Shown here piece after piece: positions 7,469 to 15,625 of a stretch of 64,000 bases of DNA. The first letter of the stretch is position 1. Each line of letters opens with the position of its first letter. Both the position numbers and the translations under genes were made by a program. Source of the DNA: Imperialibacter sp040222385 (lineage in GTDB: Bacteria; Bacteroidota; Bacteroidia; Cytophagales; Cyclobacteriaceae); NCBI RefSeq assembly GCF_040222385.1, contig NZ_JAVKDF010000028.1, forward strand, positions 1 to 64,000, written 5' to 3'. The notes under the pieces are model-generated. The model was not told the origin of the DNA. It ran no database searches and worked only from the letters and a program-made list of their open reading frames with translations.

Positions 7469-8461
7469 ATGGAATTATCCCTGGATATTTCGAGAAGTGC
7501 CATGCTACAGTACTTGCAGGATAGAAACTGGATGGAACCCTACGAGGAGGTGCTCAGACTGGAAAAGCCCGGCGAAGGTAATATGAATGTGGTGGTAAGG
7601 GTAGTGGGAGACACCAGAAATCTTATTCTAAAGCAGTCCAGAGCTTTTGTTAACAAGTACCCGCAAATTGCCGCACCCATAGAAAGAATAGGTGTAGAGC
7701 GCCGGTTTTATGCCCTGGCGGCTTCACTGCCGGAGCTGAGGAAATACCTGCCCTGGGTAGTCGGCTTCGATGCTAAAAATCATTTGATGGTGTTGGAGGA
7801 TCTTGGAAAAGGCGCTGATTACACATTTGTTTATAAGAAAGACGAACAGATGACAGCCGAAGAATTGACGGCCGCAGTGGATTTTCTAAAGGTGCTGCAT
7901 GAGCAAAAATTCGACAGTGAAACAGTGAATACCTTTCCCGACAACCTGGCGCTGCGAAAGCTGAACCACGAGCACCTGTTTGTTTATCCTTATATGGAAG
8001 ACAATGGCTTTGATCTTGACACAATACAGCCGGGTCTTCAGGCATTGGCGATGACTTACAAGACCGACTCTGTGTTGAAGCAAAATGTGTCGGCGCTTGG
8101 CGAGATTTACCTGGCTTCGGGCAACACCTTGCTGCATGGCGACTACTACCCGGGCAGCTGGCTTCGGGTAAATGCCGGCTTTAAGGTGATCGATCCGGAG
8201 TTTTGCTTCTTTGGCCCTGCCGAGTACGACCTGGGCGTGATGCTGGCCCACCTGCGCATGGCACAGCAGCCCGAAGCCGATATTGAAAAAGCAATGGCGC
8301 AATACGGAGGAAGCATTAACGCCGAATTTGTCGGACAAATTGAAGGGATGGAAATCTTGCGCAGGATTATCGGCCTGGCACAGCTTCCGCTCGATTTGTC
8401 GCTGGAAGAAAAGGAAGAGCTACTAAAGTGGGCCGCTAAAAAGATAACATCAAATGCATAA
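7469..8461 (+). CDS. Phosphotransferase, methylthioribose-kinase-like
   Basis: A 330-residue kinase of the aminoglycoside-phosphotransferase / choline-kinase fold. GEGNMNVVVRV is the glycine-rich loop and ILKQSRAFVNKYPQ carries the ATP-binding Lys. LLHGDYYPGSWL holds the catalytic Asp, and IDPEFCFFGPAEYDLG is the metal-binding motif. The pattern is closest to S-methyl-5-thioribose kinases, but other methionine-salvage genes are not nearby, so the substrate is uncertain. The next ORF starts inside the end of this one (8454), indicating translational coupling with the ADP-ribosylglycohydrolase. Confidence 0.85.
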   Translation: MELSLDISRSAMLQYLQDRNWMEPYEEVLRLEKPGEGNMNVVVRVVGDTRNLILKQSRAFVNKYPQIAAPIERIGVERRFYALAASLPELRKYLPWVVGFDAKNHLMVLEDLGKGADYTFVYKKDEQMTAEELTAAVDFLKVLHEQKFDSETVNTFPDNLALRKLNHEHLFVYPYMEDNGFDLDTIQPGLQALAMTYKTDSVLKQNVSALGEIYLASGNTLLHGDYYPGSWLRVNAGFKVIDPEFCFFGPAEYDLGVMLAHLRMAQQPEADIEKAMAQYGGSINAEFVGQIEGMEILRRIIGLAQLPLDLSLEEKEELLKWAAKKITSNA

Positions 8462-9779
8462 AATAAACCGTATTGCTTCGGTTGCCTCGCTGTCCCTTAT
8501 GCTTAGCCTCCTGGCATGCCAGCAGAACGGCGAAACGAAGGAGCCCGCCTTTCCTTCACCCGCAGCGCCTTCTTCACAAGTTTCAGCCGATTGGCCAAAA
8601 GGCTTGACGAAAGAGCAGTACTACGACAAAGTGCTGGGCATGCTGGTCGGCTCAGCCATTGGCGATGCCATGGGAGCCCCAACCGAAATGTGGCACCGCA
8701 CAGCCATTCAAACCCAGTTCGGCTTTGTCGATAGCCTGGATGCAGTAACCCGGGAAGGCTCGCCGGAAGGCCCGTGGGAAGACAACCTGGCTGCCGGCGG
8801 CACTACCGACGACACTCGCTGGAAATTGCTGATGGGGAACTACCTGGTCACCCAGCAAGCCAGCGATTCGCTGGATGCAAAGGCTTTTGCCAACCACATC
8901 ATCAATCTGTACAAAGCAGAAATGCAACAGGTGAAAGAAATAGATGCCTTTGGGCCTGAAGCCATGGAACGCCAGCTGATGCACATGACCTGGCTACAGG
9001 AGTGGGCCAAGGTAGCCAAGCCGTTTGCTGACGACGATCTGCAGGGCTATAGCTACGCTGTGAACAAATTCTACGGCGGAGAAATGGCTTGTGCAGGCAT
9101 GCTCTATTCGCCATCTATCGGTGGGTTTTATCCCGGGCAGCCTCAGAGAGCATATACAGAATCTTACAGGTTGGGTTTGTTTGATCATGGCTATGCTCGT
9201 GATATTACCGGGCTTACTGCAGCCTATGTGGCCAAAGCCATGGAGCCGGGTGTAAAACCGGAGCAAATAGCACTGATTACAAGGGAGGTTGACCCGCTCA
9301 GGTATTTCAACAGCAGGCTCATTGGGCGACTAGCCTACGCCAGCTATACCGCTTCCAAAGAGATTGCGTACAAAGCCAAAGCGTTGACGGAGAAAGATAT
9401 TGATCCGGCTTTGAGGATGCCCAAAAATTTTAAAGGGAGTAAGCTGGAATATACACAGCTATCAAAAGCTTACGAACTGATGGATGACAGGCTACAGGAC
9501 ATTCCTTTTCATGCTGGAGAAATTCATTTCATTAACCTGATGGCACTGGAGTATTCAGGCGGAGATTTTCAAAAAGCCATGGAATTTGTGGTTAACTATG
9601 GCCGTGACAATGATACCGTGGCTGCGATCACAGGTGCCATCCTTGGGGCGTACTGGGGCTACAGCGGCTTGCCTAAAGGACTGAAAGAAAAGTCACTGAA
9701 GGCAACAAAAGAAATAGTGGGGATAGATTTGGAAGAGCTGGCCAGGAAAACCGCTGAGGCAGGTTACAGGGCGGACTAG
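8454..9779 (+). CDS. ADP-ribosylglycohydrolase-family lipoprotein
   Basis: A 441-residue protein with a lipoprotein signal (lipobox LLAC, Cys22) followed by an ADP-ribosylglycohydrolase / dinitrogenase-reductase-activating-glycohydrolase domain. GMLVGSAIGDAMGAPTE, GTTDDTRW and the C-terminal NDTVAAITGAILGAYWG carry the acidic residues that bind two Mg ions in this family. The lipid anchor is notable: the catalytic domain would face the periplasm, so it probably acts on an extracytoplasmic ribosyl or nucleoside substrate rather than on cytosolic ADP-ribosylated proteins. It overlaps the phosphotransferase gene by 8 bases. Confidence 0.88.
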   Translation: MHKINRIASVASLSLMLSLLACQQNGETKEPAFPSPAAPSSQVSADWPKGLTKEQYYDKVLGMLVGSAIGDAMGAPTEMWHRTAIQTQFGFVDSLDAVTREGSPEGPWEDNLAAGGTTDDTRWKLLMGNYLVTQQASDSLDAKAFANHIINLYKAEMQQVKEIDAFGPEAMERQLMHMTWLQEWAKVAKPFADDDLQGYSYAVNKFYGGEMACAGMLYSPSIGGFYPGQPQRAYTESYRLGLFDHGYARDITGLTAAYVAKAMEPGVKPEQIALITREVDPLRYFNSRLIGRLAYASYTASKEIAYKAKALTEKDIDPALRMPKNFKGSKLEYTQLSKAYELMDDRLQDIPFHAGEIHFINLMALEYSGGDFQKAMEFVVNYGRDNDTVAAITGAILGAYWGYSGLPKGLKEKSLKATKEIVGIDLEELARKTAEAGYRAD

Positions 9780-9781
9780 TT

Positions 9782-10063
9782 TCAGCTAATTTTGCCAGTA
9801 TACAAATCCCAAACCGGAAAAATCAAATCGTAATCCATCCAGTTAAGATTACCGTCAACTATCTCAAACTTCGTAAACAAATCCTTATTGAGATATCTTT
9901 TAACAGCGGGATGTTTGCTTTTGGATAGAAATTCCTTGAAATCGACCAGTTGAGTAATTCCGTCACTGAAATGAATCCGAATGGTGTAGTCATTAACATA
10001 CTCCGCCATCGAAACGCTCACAATAGCCTGGCTGCTTTCTTTCGTATCGTCAGTGATAATCAT
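9782..10063 (-). CDS. DUF2442 protein
   Basis: A 93-residue protein with the DUF2442 pattern: IRIHFSDGITQLVDF, then a W.D.DLIFP..DLY-type C-terminus. Second gene of a two-gene unit; its ATG overlaps the stop of the DUF4160 gene by 4 bases. DUF4160/DUF2442 pairs are common on bacterial chromosomes and mobile regions and are sometimes predicted to be toxin-antitoxin-like, but I know of no firm function. The pair is more AT-rich than the flanking genes, which suggests acquisition. Confidence 0.85.
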   Translation of the reverse strand: MIITDDTKESSQAIVSVSMAEYVNDYTIRIHFSDGITQLVDFKEFLSKSKHPAVKRYLNKDLFTKFEIVDGNLNWMDYDLIFPVWDLYTGKIS

Positions 10064-10365
10064 GACAGCTTTGTTGTAATCTTCTCAAAACTAACATTTT
10101 TATGATACACAAAAAAGTCAACCCACTTTTCGACTATTTTCTCGGAGTAGTTCGATAGGAACAATTTGAAGTCTCTTAAATCACCACTTTTAAGACTTTT
10201 TCTGCCTTTGACTGCCGACAATTTTATCTCTGTGATTTCTCCATTCAAAAGGAAGAACTCGGCTTTGGTTTCATATTCACCTTTTTGAGCATGAACGTGT
10301 ATTGGGTCATGTTCATTTGAATAGAAAAAGATAATTATTCCAAAATACTCAAATATTTTTGGCAC
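10060..10365 (-). CDS. DUF4160 protein
   Basis: A 101-residue protein starting with GTG. The N-terminus PKIFEYFGIIIFFYSNEH followed by DPIHVHAQKGEYETKAEFFL matches DUF4160, whose conserved HVHA motif may bind metal or nucleic acid. First gene of the pair with DUF2442, sharing a 4-base ATGA overlap. About 110 bases separate it from the next gene upstream; no clear operator is seen there. Confidence 0.85.
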   Translation of the reverse strand: MPKIFEYFGIIIFFYSNEHDPIHVHAQKGEYETKAEFFLLNGEITEIKLSAVKGRKSLKSGDLRDFKLFLSNYSEKIVEKWVDFFVYHKNVSFEKITTKLS

Positions 10366-10474
10366 TTAATATTCGTTAACTGGTTGCAAACAATGAGGTA
10401 CATTGACTAACTCTGGATGAAGTTATTCAATATGAGTGAATAGTAAAAGTCTTTTAAAGTTGAAAATCGAGCAC

Positions 10475-10957
10475 TCAAAAACTAGCCGACATCACGCTGT
10501 CAGTCCCGATTCTCAGGCTGCTAAGCCCGAAAGAATGGATAGTCATGCCGTCGTCTTCCGATTCTTTGAAAGTTAGCCACCTGGAGGTGCCGGCCAGTTG
10601 AGGTGCGTCTGAAGGGATGTAGATGTCAAGCGTGACGCTTTCCCAGCGACTGAAAAGGAAGTTTTTCCAATGCTTGGCTTCAGGGTCGTCCAGTTTGATG
10701 TAGAGGGTTCCTTCCTCTGAGGAAAGGTTGAGTTTGTCGAGCAATGCGTTGTCGCCGATGATTTTGCCTTGTCCAACTCGTTGTGTATGTACCCTTACCT
10801 GGCAAGGTATATCGATAATCAATTCGGTAAAGGCAGGCAGCGGCCGCTCCAGAATGTTCTCGGTGGTACTGACCATCAGATGGCTGCGCTCCACCACTAT
10901 GCAATACAGGATTGCAAGTGTAAAAAGTAAATAGGCCGCTAACTCTCTTCTTTTCAA
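10475..10957 (-). CDS. Short membrane-anchored GIN/DUF2807-like protein
   Basis: A 160-residue protein with an N-terminal membrane segment (about residues 6-24) and a beta-rich periplasmic part. FTELIIDIPCQVRVHTQ and the later NLSSEEGTLYIKL resemble the start of the GIN domain (DUF2807) of Bacteroidota head-domain adhesin-like proteins. It is shorter than the usual family member of about 230 residues or more, so it may be a trimmed version or a different beta-helix protein. Function unknown. Confidence 0.65.
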   Translation of the reverse strand: MKRRELAAYLLFTLAILYCIVVERSHLMVSTTENILERPLPAFTELIIDIPCQVRVHTQRVGQGKIIGDNALLDKLNLSSEEGTLYIKLDDPEAKHWKNFLFSRWESVTLDIYIPSDAPQLAGTSRWLTFKESEDDGMTIHSFGLSSLRIGTDSVMSASF

Positions 10958-11024
10958 AATGAATTGATTTTGCTTATTAGATGTCTAATTTGGTGTCAGG
11001 GTTGCATCTTCGGAAAGAAAAATA

Positions 11025-12683
11025 ATGGGAACGCCTCCAATTCGCCTTCACGATACCTACTACCACGACAACTTCCTCTATGTGCTGGCTCATGTAGAAA
11101 GACTATACGCTTCATTTTTAACTCCTTTTGAAACTGGCTTCCTTTCCGACTTTCGTGCCTTAAGCATCAGTGCTCAGTGCCTTTACATCCGGATGGCCAA
11201 CCGCAAAGGTCGATTTTTCCGACCATCAAAACTAGTTTACGCTGAGATTAAGGATACCGCCACTGCATGGGGAGAGTTACAGAAAAACGGATTTATTTCT
11301 TCACCAGTGGTCAACGACGAATGGGATGCACTGGACCTGGTGAGGCTTTTTACAGTGGGGGAGTTGAAGGAGGTACTGAAAAGCGTTGGGGTGGAAGCAA
11401 AAAAAGCTAACAGAGAAGAATTGATTCTGCTACTATTCGAAACTTTCACATTGCCCAAAATGAGGGACAGACTGATTGAACTGGAAGAAGTGGTGGAGAT
11501 GGCAAAGCTGGAGCAACTGGAAATGATCCGCTTGTTTTTCTTCGGCCATCCCTGGGGAGATATGTCGCAGTTCGTGATCAGGGATATTGGCAATGCTAAG
11601 TTTGAAACTTACGACGAAGAGCTGTTCAAACCACAATTCAGGAGCTATGACGAGGTGAGCCAACTCTTCGATCTGCACCAGCAATACAGGGCGTTAAAAA
11701 GAGCCATGTTGGTTGAGGATGAAGCGCTGATTGATGAGGCTGTAGGTGCGCTGACTTACGTGCCCGAAAATCTGTCGCCCGTGGCCGAATCAATTGTGAA
11801 GAAGTTCATCATGCGCACAGGCAAGTGGTACGAGCAAAACAAATTGTTGGAAAGAGCCGCCATCACCTATTCGAGGCATTCGTTGCCTGAGTCGAGGGAA
11901 CGGCTGGTGAGGGTGCTGATAGGCCTTGGGAAAAAGGATGATGCAAAGGAAGTGCTGCAGCGAATTGCTGCCGAGCCGGAAACGCACTCTGAGTGGCTTT
12001 TTGCCAGCGATCAACTGGTAAAGCTGTCAGGAAAGAAACAGGTGCTTACCACCACAAGGGTGATGAATGAGGCGCCGGAGTTGATCGTGCCAAAACCAGA
12101 TGGAAGCCTGAACATCGAAGAGCATGTTTTGATTACCCTGCGAGAGCAGGGCTTTGAAGGCGCCCACACTGAGAACTATATCTGGCGTAGTCTGTTCGGC
12201 CTGGTTTTTTGGGAAGAGCTCTACAGCCAGGAGCGGGCACTCATTCACCAGCCTTTACAGCGTGTGCCGGTTGACCTGCAGGATCGTCGTTATTTAAAAA
12301 GCCGCTACCAGGCTTTTGAGCATTTTTTCTCTGTTTTTGAAAGTAAACAACAGTTGCAGGAAAAAGTGTTTGTGACCATGCAAGCCAAGGAGAATATTGT
12401 TAACCCATGGGTAGGCTGGCATCCTGATTTGGCCGCCCATATGGAAGCGCTGTTTCGGCATCTAAGCCTTGAGCAGCTAAAGGAAATTTCGTTGGAAATG
12501 GCCCGCAATCCGCTTGAAAATGGTACAGGCTTGCCCGACCTGTTTGTGTGGAAGAATGATGACTATCACTTTTGGGAGGTTAAATCACCCACCGACCACC
12601 TATCGGCCCATCAGGTTTTTTGGATTGACTTTATGAAGGAGCATGGTGTGAAGGTAGAGGTGCTGAGGATCGTGTATAATTAA
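11025..12683 (+). CDS. FAN1-like VRR-NUC nuclease
   Basis: A 552-residue protein ending in a VRR-NUC domain: GLPDLFVW with Asp505, FWEVKSP with Glu518 and Lys520, then DHLSAHQVFWI. These match the PD-(D/E)xK core of FAN1, the structure-specific 5'-flap nuclease of interstrand crosslink repair. The N-terminal part contains a winged-helix-like segment, an SAP-like helix pair near residues 110-140, and helical TPR-like repeats near 250-340, the same order as in bacterial FAN1. Expected substrates are flapped or crosslinked DNA. It is encoded alone between divergent and co-directional neighbours. Confidence 0.85.
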   Translation: MGTPPIRLHDTYYHDNFLYVLAHVERLYASFLTPFETGFLSDFRALSISAQCLYIRMANRKGRFFRPSKLVYAEIKDTATAWGELQKNGFISSPVVNDEWDALDLVRLFTVGELKEVLKSVGVEAKKANREELILLLFETFTLPKMRDRLIELEEVVEMAKLEQLEMIRLFFFGHPWGDMSQFVIRDIGNAKFETYDEELFKPQFRSYDEVSQLFDLHQQYRALKRAMLVEDEALIDEAVGALTYVPENLSPVAESIVKKFIMRTGKWYEQNKLLERAAITYSRHSLPESRERLVRVLIGLGKKDDAKEVLQRIAAEPETHSEWLFASDQLVKLSGKKQVLTTTRVMNEAPELIVPKPDGSLNIEEHVLITLREQGFEGAHTENYIWRSLFGLVFWEELYSQERALIHQPLQRVPVDLQDRRYLKSRYQAFEHFFSVFESKQQLQEKVFVTMQAKENIVNPWVGWHPDLAAHMEALFRHLSLEQLKEISLEMARNPLENGTGLPDLFVWKNDDYHFWEVKSPTDHLSAHQVFWIDFMKEHGVKVEVLRIVYN

Positions 12684-12753
12684 TTCCTTTTTTACCGAAC
12701 TTATCTACCACACTGATCCTTTCTTTTTTATATTGAAGCATAAATCCATTTGA

Positions 12754-14028
12754 ATGAAGGTACTCATGCTTGGGTGGGAATACCCGCCCGAAATTTCCGG
12801 AGGATTAGGTGTTGCGTGTCATGGCTTGACCCTGGGGCTGAGTGAGCAGAACGTGTCGGTGGATTTTATACTTCCGAAGGTTACAGCGAAGAAATCGTGG
12901 AACAAAGTCTCGCTCAGGGAGGCTGAGGAAGTGGAATGGAAAAAGGTGTTGTCGGAAGAGCGGGAGTGGTGGGAAGATGTGAAAGTGCTGGAAATAGGCT
13001 CCTATCTTTTGCCCTACTTGTCCGAAGAGCAGTTTGTTAAACAGCACGTCGTTCAAAAGCAAACAAAAGAAAAAACGGTATTAAAAGAAAAGCTTGAACC
13101 ACTTCGCAAGAAGTTGAAAGGTGGCTACGGCCCCGACCTCTTCAATGAAGTGGTGAAATATGCCATTATAGTAGGGGAGGAAGCTACAAAGTCAAATGCC
13201 GACGTTATCCATGCGCACGACTGGATGACATTCGAGGCAGGAGTAATGGCGAAGTCTGCCAGTGGTAAGCCATTAGTGGTGCATTGTCATAGCACCGAAT
13301 TTGATAGAATGGGCGTGCATGTGAACCAGCACATCTACGATATCGAGCGCAAGGGATTTGAATGTGCAGATGCGATCATCACAGTAAGCCATCAAACGAA
13401 GGAGCTTATCCACCTGCACTATGGCATAAAATCGGCAAAGATACATGTCGTTCACAACGGTTATTTTCCTGTGGCGGCTGCGAAGCCCCACAAGAGAAAG
13501 ACTTTCAATGTTTCGTTTCTGGGCAGAATGGTTGGGCAAAAGGGGCCGGAACATTTTGTGGATGTAGCCAGAGAGCTCCTTCGAATGGACGATGCTTACA
13601 GGTTTACCATGGCTGGCAGTGGCCATATGCTCGACGAGTTGAAAGAGAAGGTTTACAAAATGAATTTGTCTCACTATTTCAATTTTCCGGGTTTTCTGAA
13701 CCAAAAGAAGTTGCCTCAGTTTTTTGCAGACACTGACGTTTTTCTGCTAACATCTAACTCCGACCCGTTTGGTATTGTGGCGCTGGAAGCCGTGAGCGCA
13801 GGCGTGCCCGCTGTTTTGTCAACCAAAGCTGGCGTTACGGAAGTACTGACTCATGCAGCAAAATTTGACCCATGGGACACGTTCTCTATCAAGAACTTCA
13901 TCAGTGAGTTGAAAGGCGACCCAGCCAAGCTCAAAGCCTACACCAAGGCCCAGGAAGGCGACCTTAAAAAGGCTTCATGGCAAAGGATGGGTGAAGAGGT
14001 GGTGAGTCTTTATAAGAAATTAGTTTAG
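12754..14028 (+). CDS. Glycosyltransferase family 4 protein
   Basis: A 424-residue GT-B glycosyltransferase. The N-terminus MKVLMLGWEYPPEISGGLG resembles glycogen/starch synthase-like GT4 proteins, which often start this way in Bacteroidota. VIHAHDW and VHCHSTEFDR lie in the acceptor domain; FLGRMVGQKGPE and DPFGIVALEAVSAGVP, with the EX7E-type nucleotide-sugar site, are in the donor domain. A coiled-coil-like insertion sits near residues 90-130. Donor and product are unknown; involvement in storage glucan or trehalose-like synthesis is possible but not supported by neighbours. Confidence 0.88.
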   Translation: MKVLMLGWEYPPEISGGLGVACHGLTLGLSEQNVSVDFILPKVTAKKSWNKVSLREAEEVEWKKVLSEEREWWEDVKVLEIGSYLLPYLSEEQFVKQHVVQKQTKEKTVLKEKLEPLRKKLKGGYGPDLFNEVVKYAIIVGEEATKSNADVIHAHDWMTFEAGVMAKSASGKPLVVHCHSTEFDRMGVHVNQHIYDIERKGFECADAIITVSHQTKELIHLHYGIKSAKIHVVHNGYFPVAAAKPHKRKTFNVSFLGRMVGQKGPEHFVDVARELLRMDDAYRFTMAGSGHMLDELKEKVYKMNLSHYFNFPGFLNQKKLPQFFADTDVFLLTSNSDPFGIVALEAVSAGVPAVLSTKAGVTEVLTHAAKFDPWDTFSIKNFISELKGDPAKLKAYTKAQEGDLKKASWQRMGEEVVSLYKKLV

Positions 14029-14038
14029 CAACCGATAG

Positions 14039-14404
14039 CTAGACAGCAGGTGTTGACTCTTTGATCAGTACATCGGCGGGAATGCTCAATTGCTTACTCA
14101 AGTTTCGTATCATCTTTAGCGAAAGAGAGGTTTTGTAATTCAACACCTTTGAAACGGTTCCTTTATCGCCAATTGATTGTACAAGGTCTTTATTCTTTAA
14201 GCCCAGGTCTTCCATCCTTATCTTGATAGCTTCGATAGGGTCTGGGCTATCAATTGAGAAATGCTCATCTTCATATTTTTCTATGACGAGCAATAGTAGC
14301 CTAAGCTCTTTACCTTCTTTCGAATCAGGGTGAGCGTCAAGAAGACGCTCCACCAGATGAAGCGCTTCGTGGTATTGTTTTTCTGTCTCGATTATTCCAA
14401 TCAT
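14039..14404 (-). CDS. higA: HigA-type antitoxin
   Basis: A 121-residue protein with a C-terminal XRE helix-turn-helix: MEDLGLKNKDLVQSIG, then GDKGTVSKVLNYKTSLSLKM. The N-terminal half is helical and matches the long HigA antitoxins that pair with HigB. It follows the toxin gene with an 18-base gap, the toxin-first order typical of higBA. HigA normally neutralises HigB and represses its own promoter. Confidence 0.88.
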   Translation of the reverse strand: MIGIIETEKQYHEALHLVERLLDAHPDSKEGKELRLLLLVIEKYEDEHFSIDSPDPIEAIKIRMEDLGLKNKDLVQSIGDKGTVSKVLNYKTSLSLKMIRNLSKQLSIPADVLIKESTPAV

Positions 14405-14422
14405 ACTGCTTAATTACTTTGG

Positions 14423-14716
14423 TCACACTTTAGTCACGTCTATTTTATCGTACTCGGCGTGGGTTCCAAACCATTTGACAAGAATTACTTTGTAGATAAA
14501 ACTGAACCTGACAATTAATCTAAATTTATTTCCTTTGATGTTGAACACCATTCGGTTGTCACCCACTTGATCTGCACTTGGGTAAACCGCTCTCACCTCG
14601 TTGAAATTGGACCATTCCGCTTTCTTAGCTACTTTATACCAGGTTTCTAACCCTTCACATGCCTCAGCATGTATGAGGCAGTAGTTCTTTAAGGTTTGCC
14701 GGTTAATTATGTTCAC
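14423..14716 (-). CDS. higB: HigB-type toxin (mRNA interferase)
   Basis: A 97-residue HigB-family toxin read from a GTG start (14714-14716). The family pattern is clear: AEGLETWY-like helix (residues 19-27), WSNFNEVRAVYPSADQVG, then NRMVFNIKGNKFRLIVRF, ending WFGTHAEYDKID. HigB cleaves mRNA on the ribosome; basic and aromatic residues in the C-terminal sheet form the active site in the family. Forms an operon with higA. A strong palindrome lies 13 bases upstream of the start. Confidence 0.9.
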   Translation of the reverse strand: MNIINRQTLKNYCLIHAEACEGLETWYKVAKKAEWSNFNEVRAVYPSADQVGDNRMVFNIKGNKFRLIVRFSFIYKVILVKWFGTHAEYDKIDVTKV

Positions 14717-14729
14717 AACAACGAATATA

Positions 14730-14762
14730 TTAAAAAAGTTGGTTTTTAACCAACTTTTTTAA
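14730..14762 (-). promoter_or_regulatory. Perfect 14-base inverted repeat upstream of higBA
   Basis: TTAAAAAAGTTGGT (14730-14743) and its exact complement (14749-14762) flank a 5-base loop. Two readings are possible. It may be an intrinsic terminator for the Mpo1-like gene that ends at 14821, since the hairpin is followed by T-rich sequence. It may also be the HigA operator, as it lies immediately upstream of the toxin start. Both could hold. Confidence 0.6.
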
Positions 14763-14820
14763 TAGCCATTCTCAATCAGTCAATTTTGCGAGGTGCTTTT
14801 TTAAGCTAGTATAAGGTGAT

Positions 14821-15297
14821 TCAATAAGGTATCCCCAGTTTTTTATAAATGAAGTGCATCAGCCAGGCTGGCCCAATAAGGAGGAACTGGATGTCTTTGA
14901 AAAACGATGGTTTTTTCCCTTCCACCTTGTGCCCGTAGAACTGCCCGATCCACGCCACAACAAAGATGCCCAGCGAAATGGCCCACAGGGGCGTGGCAAA
15001 AGTTTGGCTCAGGTAATTGGCCGCTACACAACAAACAGCAGCCACCGCAAGCATGCCAAAGGAGAGCGGAATAGAAAGCGTGATGTAGTAGATGAGGGTG
15101 ATTGCCAGCAGAAGAGTGGCCCAATTCACATAGGGATTGTCACTGATGAAATTCTGGAAAAAGCCACTGGGAATAGACCATATGAGCCCCACAATGCTAA
15201 AAAATATCAGTGGTACACAAATCCAGTGAATGGCCTTATTGGTGCTGTTTTGGTGGCTTTCGCCATACTCCGAAAGAAGGGCGTCTATTTTTCTCAT
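14821..15297 (-). CDS. Mpo1-like / DUF962 membrane protein
   Basis: A 158-residue integral membrane protein with about four transmembrane segments. I chose ATG 15295-15297 (MRKIDALLSEYGESHQN); an upstream start would add 20 residues not typical of the family. SHQNSTNKAIHWICVP and the C-terminal GHKVEGKKPSFFKDIQF match Mpo1-type proteins, whose His residues bind iron and oxidise 2-hydroxy fatty acids in yeast. Bacterial substrates are not established. Confidence 0.85.
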   Translation of the reverse strand: MRKIDALLSEYGESHQNSTNKAIHWICVPLIFFSIVGLIWSIPSGFFQNFISDNPYVNWATLLLAITLIYYITLSIPLSFGMLAVAAVCCVAANYLSQTFATPLWAISLGIFVVAWIGQFYGHKVEGKKPSFFKDIQFLLIGPAWLMHFIYKKLGIPY

Positions 15298-15355
15298 AAT
15301 GATCAGTAGGGTTTGTTCTTCTAAAATAAAGGGTGGTCGATATAAGAATATCGTC

Positions 15356-15479
15356 ATTCCGGAAAATGTTGCCCCAAATTAAGATAGGGCAATATTTGTC
15401 CGGAATCTCACATATTTTCAACGGAGATTGCGGATAATTTTATTCAAATGACAGAAATATTTGAATAAAATTTCCGCAA
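15356..15479. repeat. Two consecutive long stem-loops in a 328-base intergenic gap
   Basis: The gap 15298-15625 lies between divergent genes. Stem-loop one: ATTCCGGAAAATGTTGCCC (15356-15374) pairs with 15387-15406 with one bulge and one mismatch. Stem-loop two: TTGCGGATAATTTTATTC (from 15428, arm to 15449) pairs with 15459-15479, nearly perfectly. The sequence is not coding. Such paired hairpins are typical of dispersed intergenic elements in this phylum or of MITE-like remnants; no terminal duplication was found. Confidence 0.65.
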
Positions 15480-15625
15480 TGACGCCCGTTGTGGTGTTTG
15501 GTTACATTCTAATATCGATCTCACGTTAAAATACATAATCCTTTTCATATTTTAAGCCCATTTATCAACAAGAGGCGTCGGGTAATTGATCGATTCACTA
15601 GCTTGCATCCAAACAAAACAGCCTT

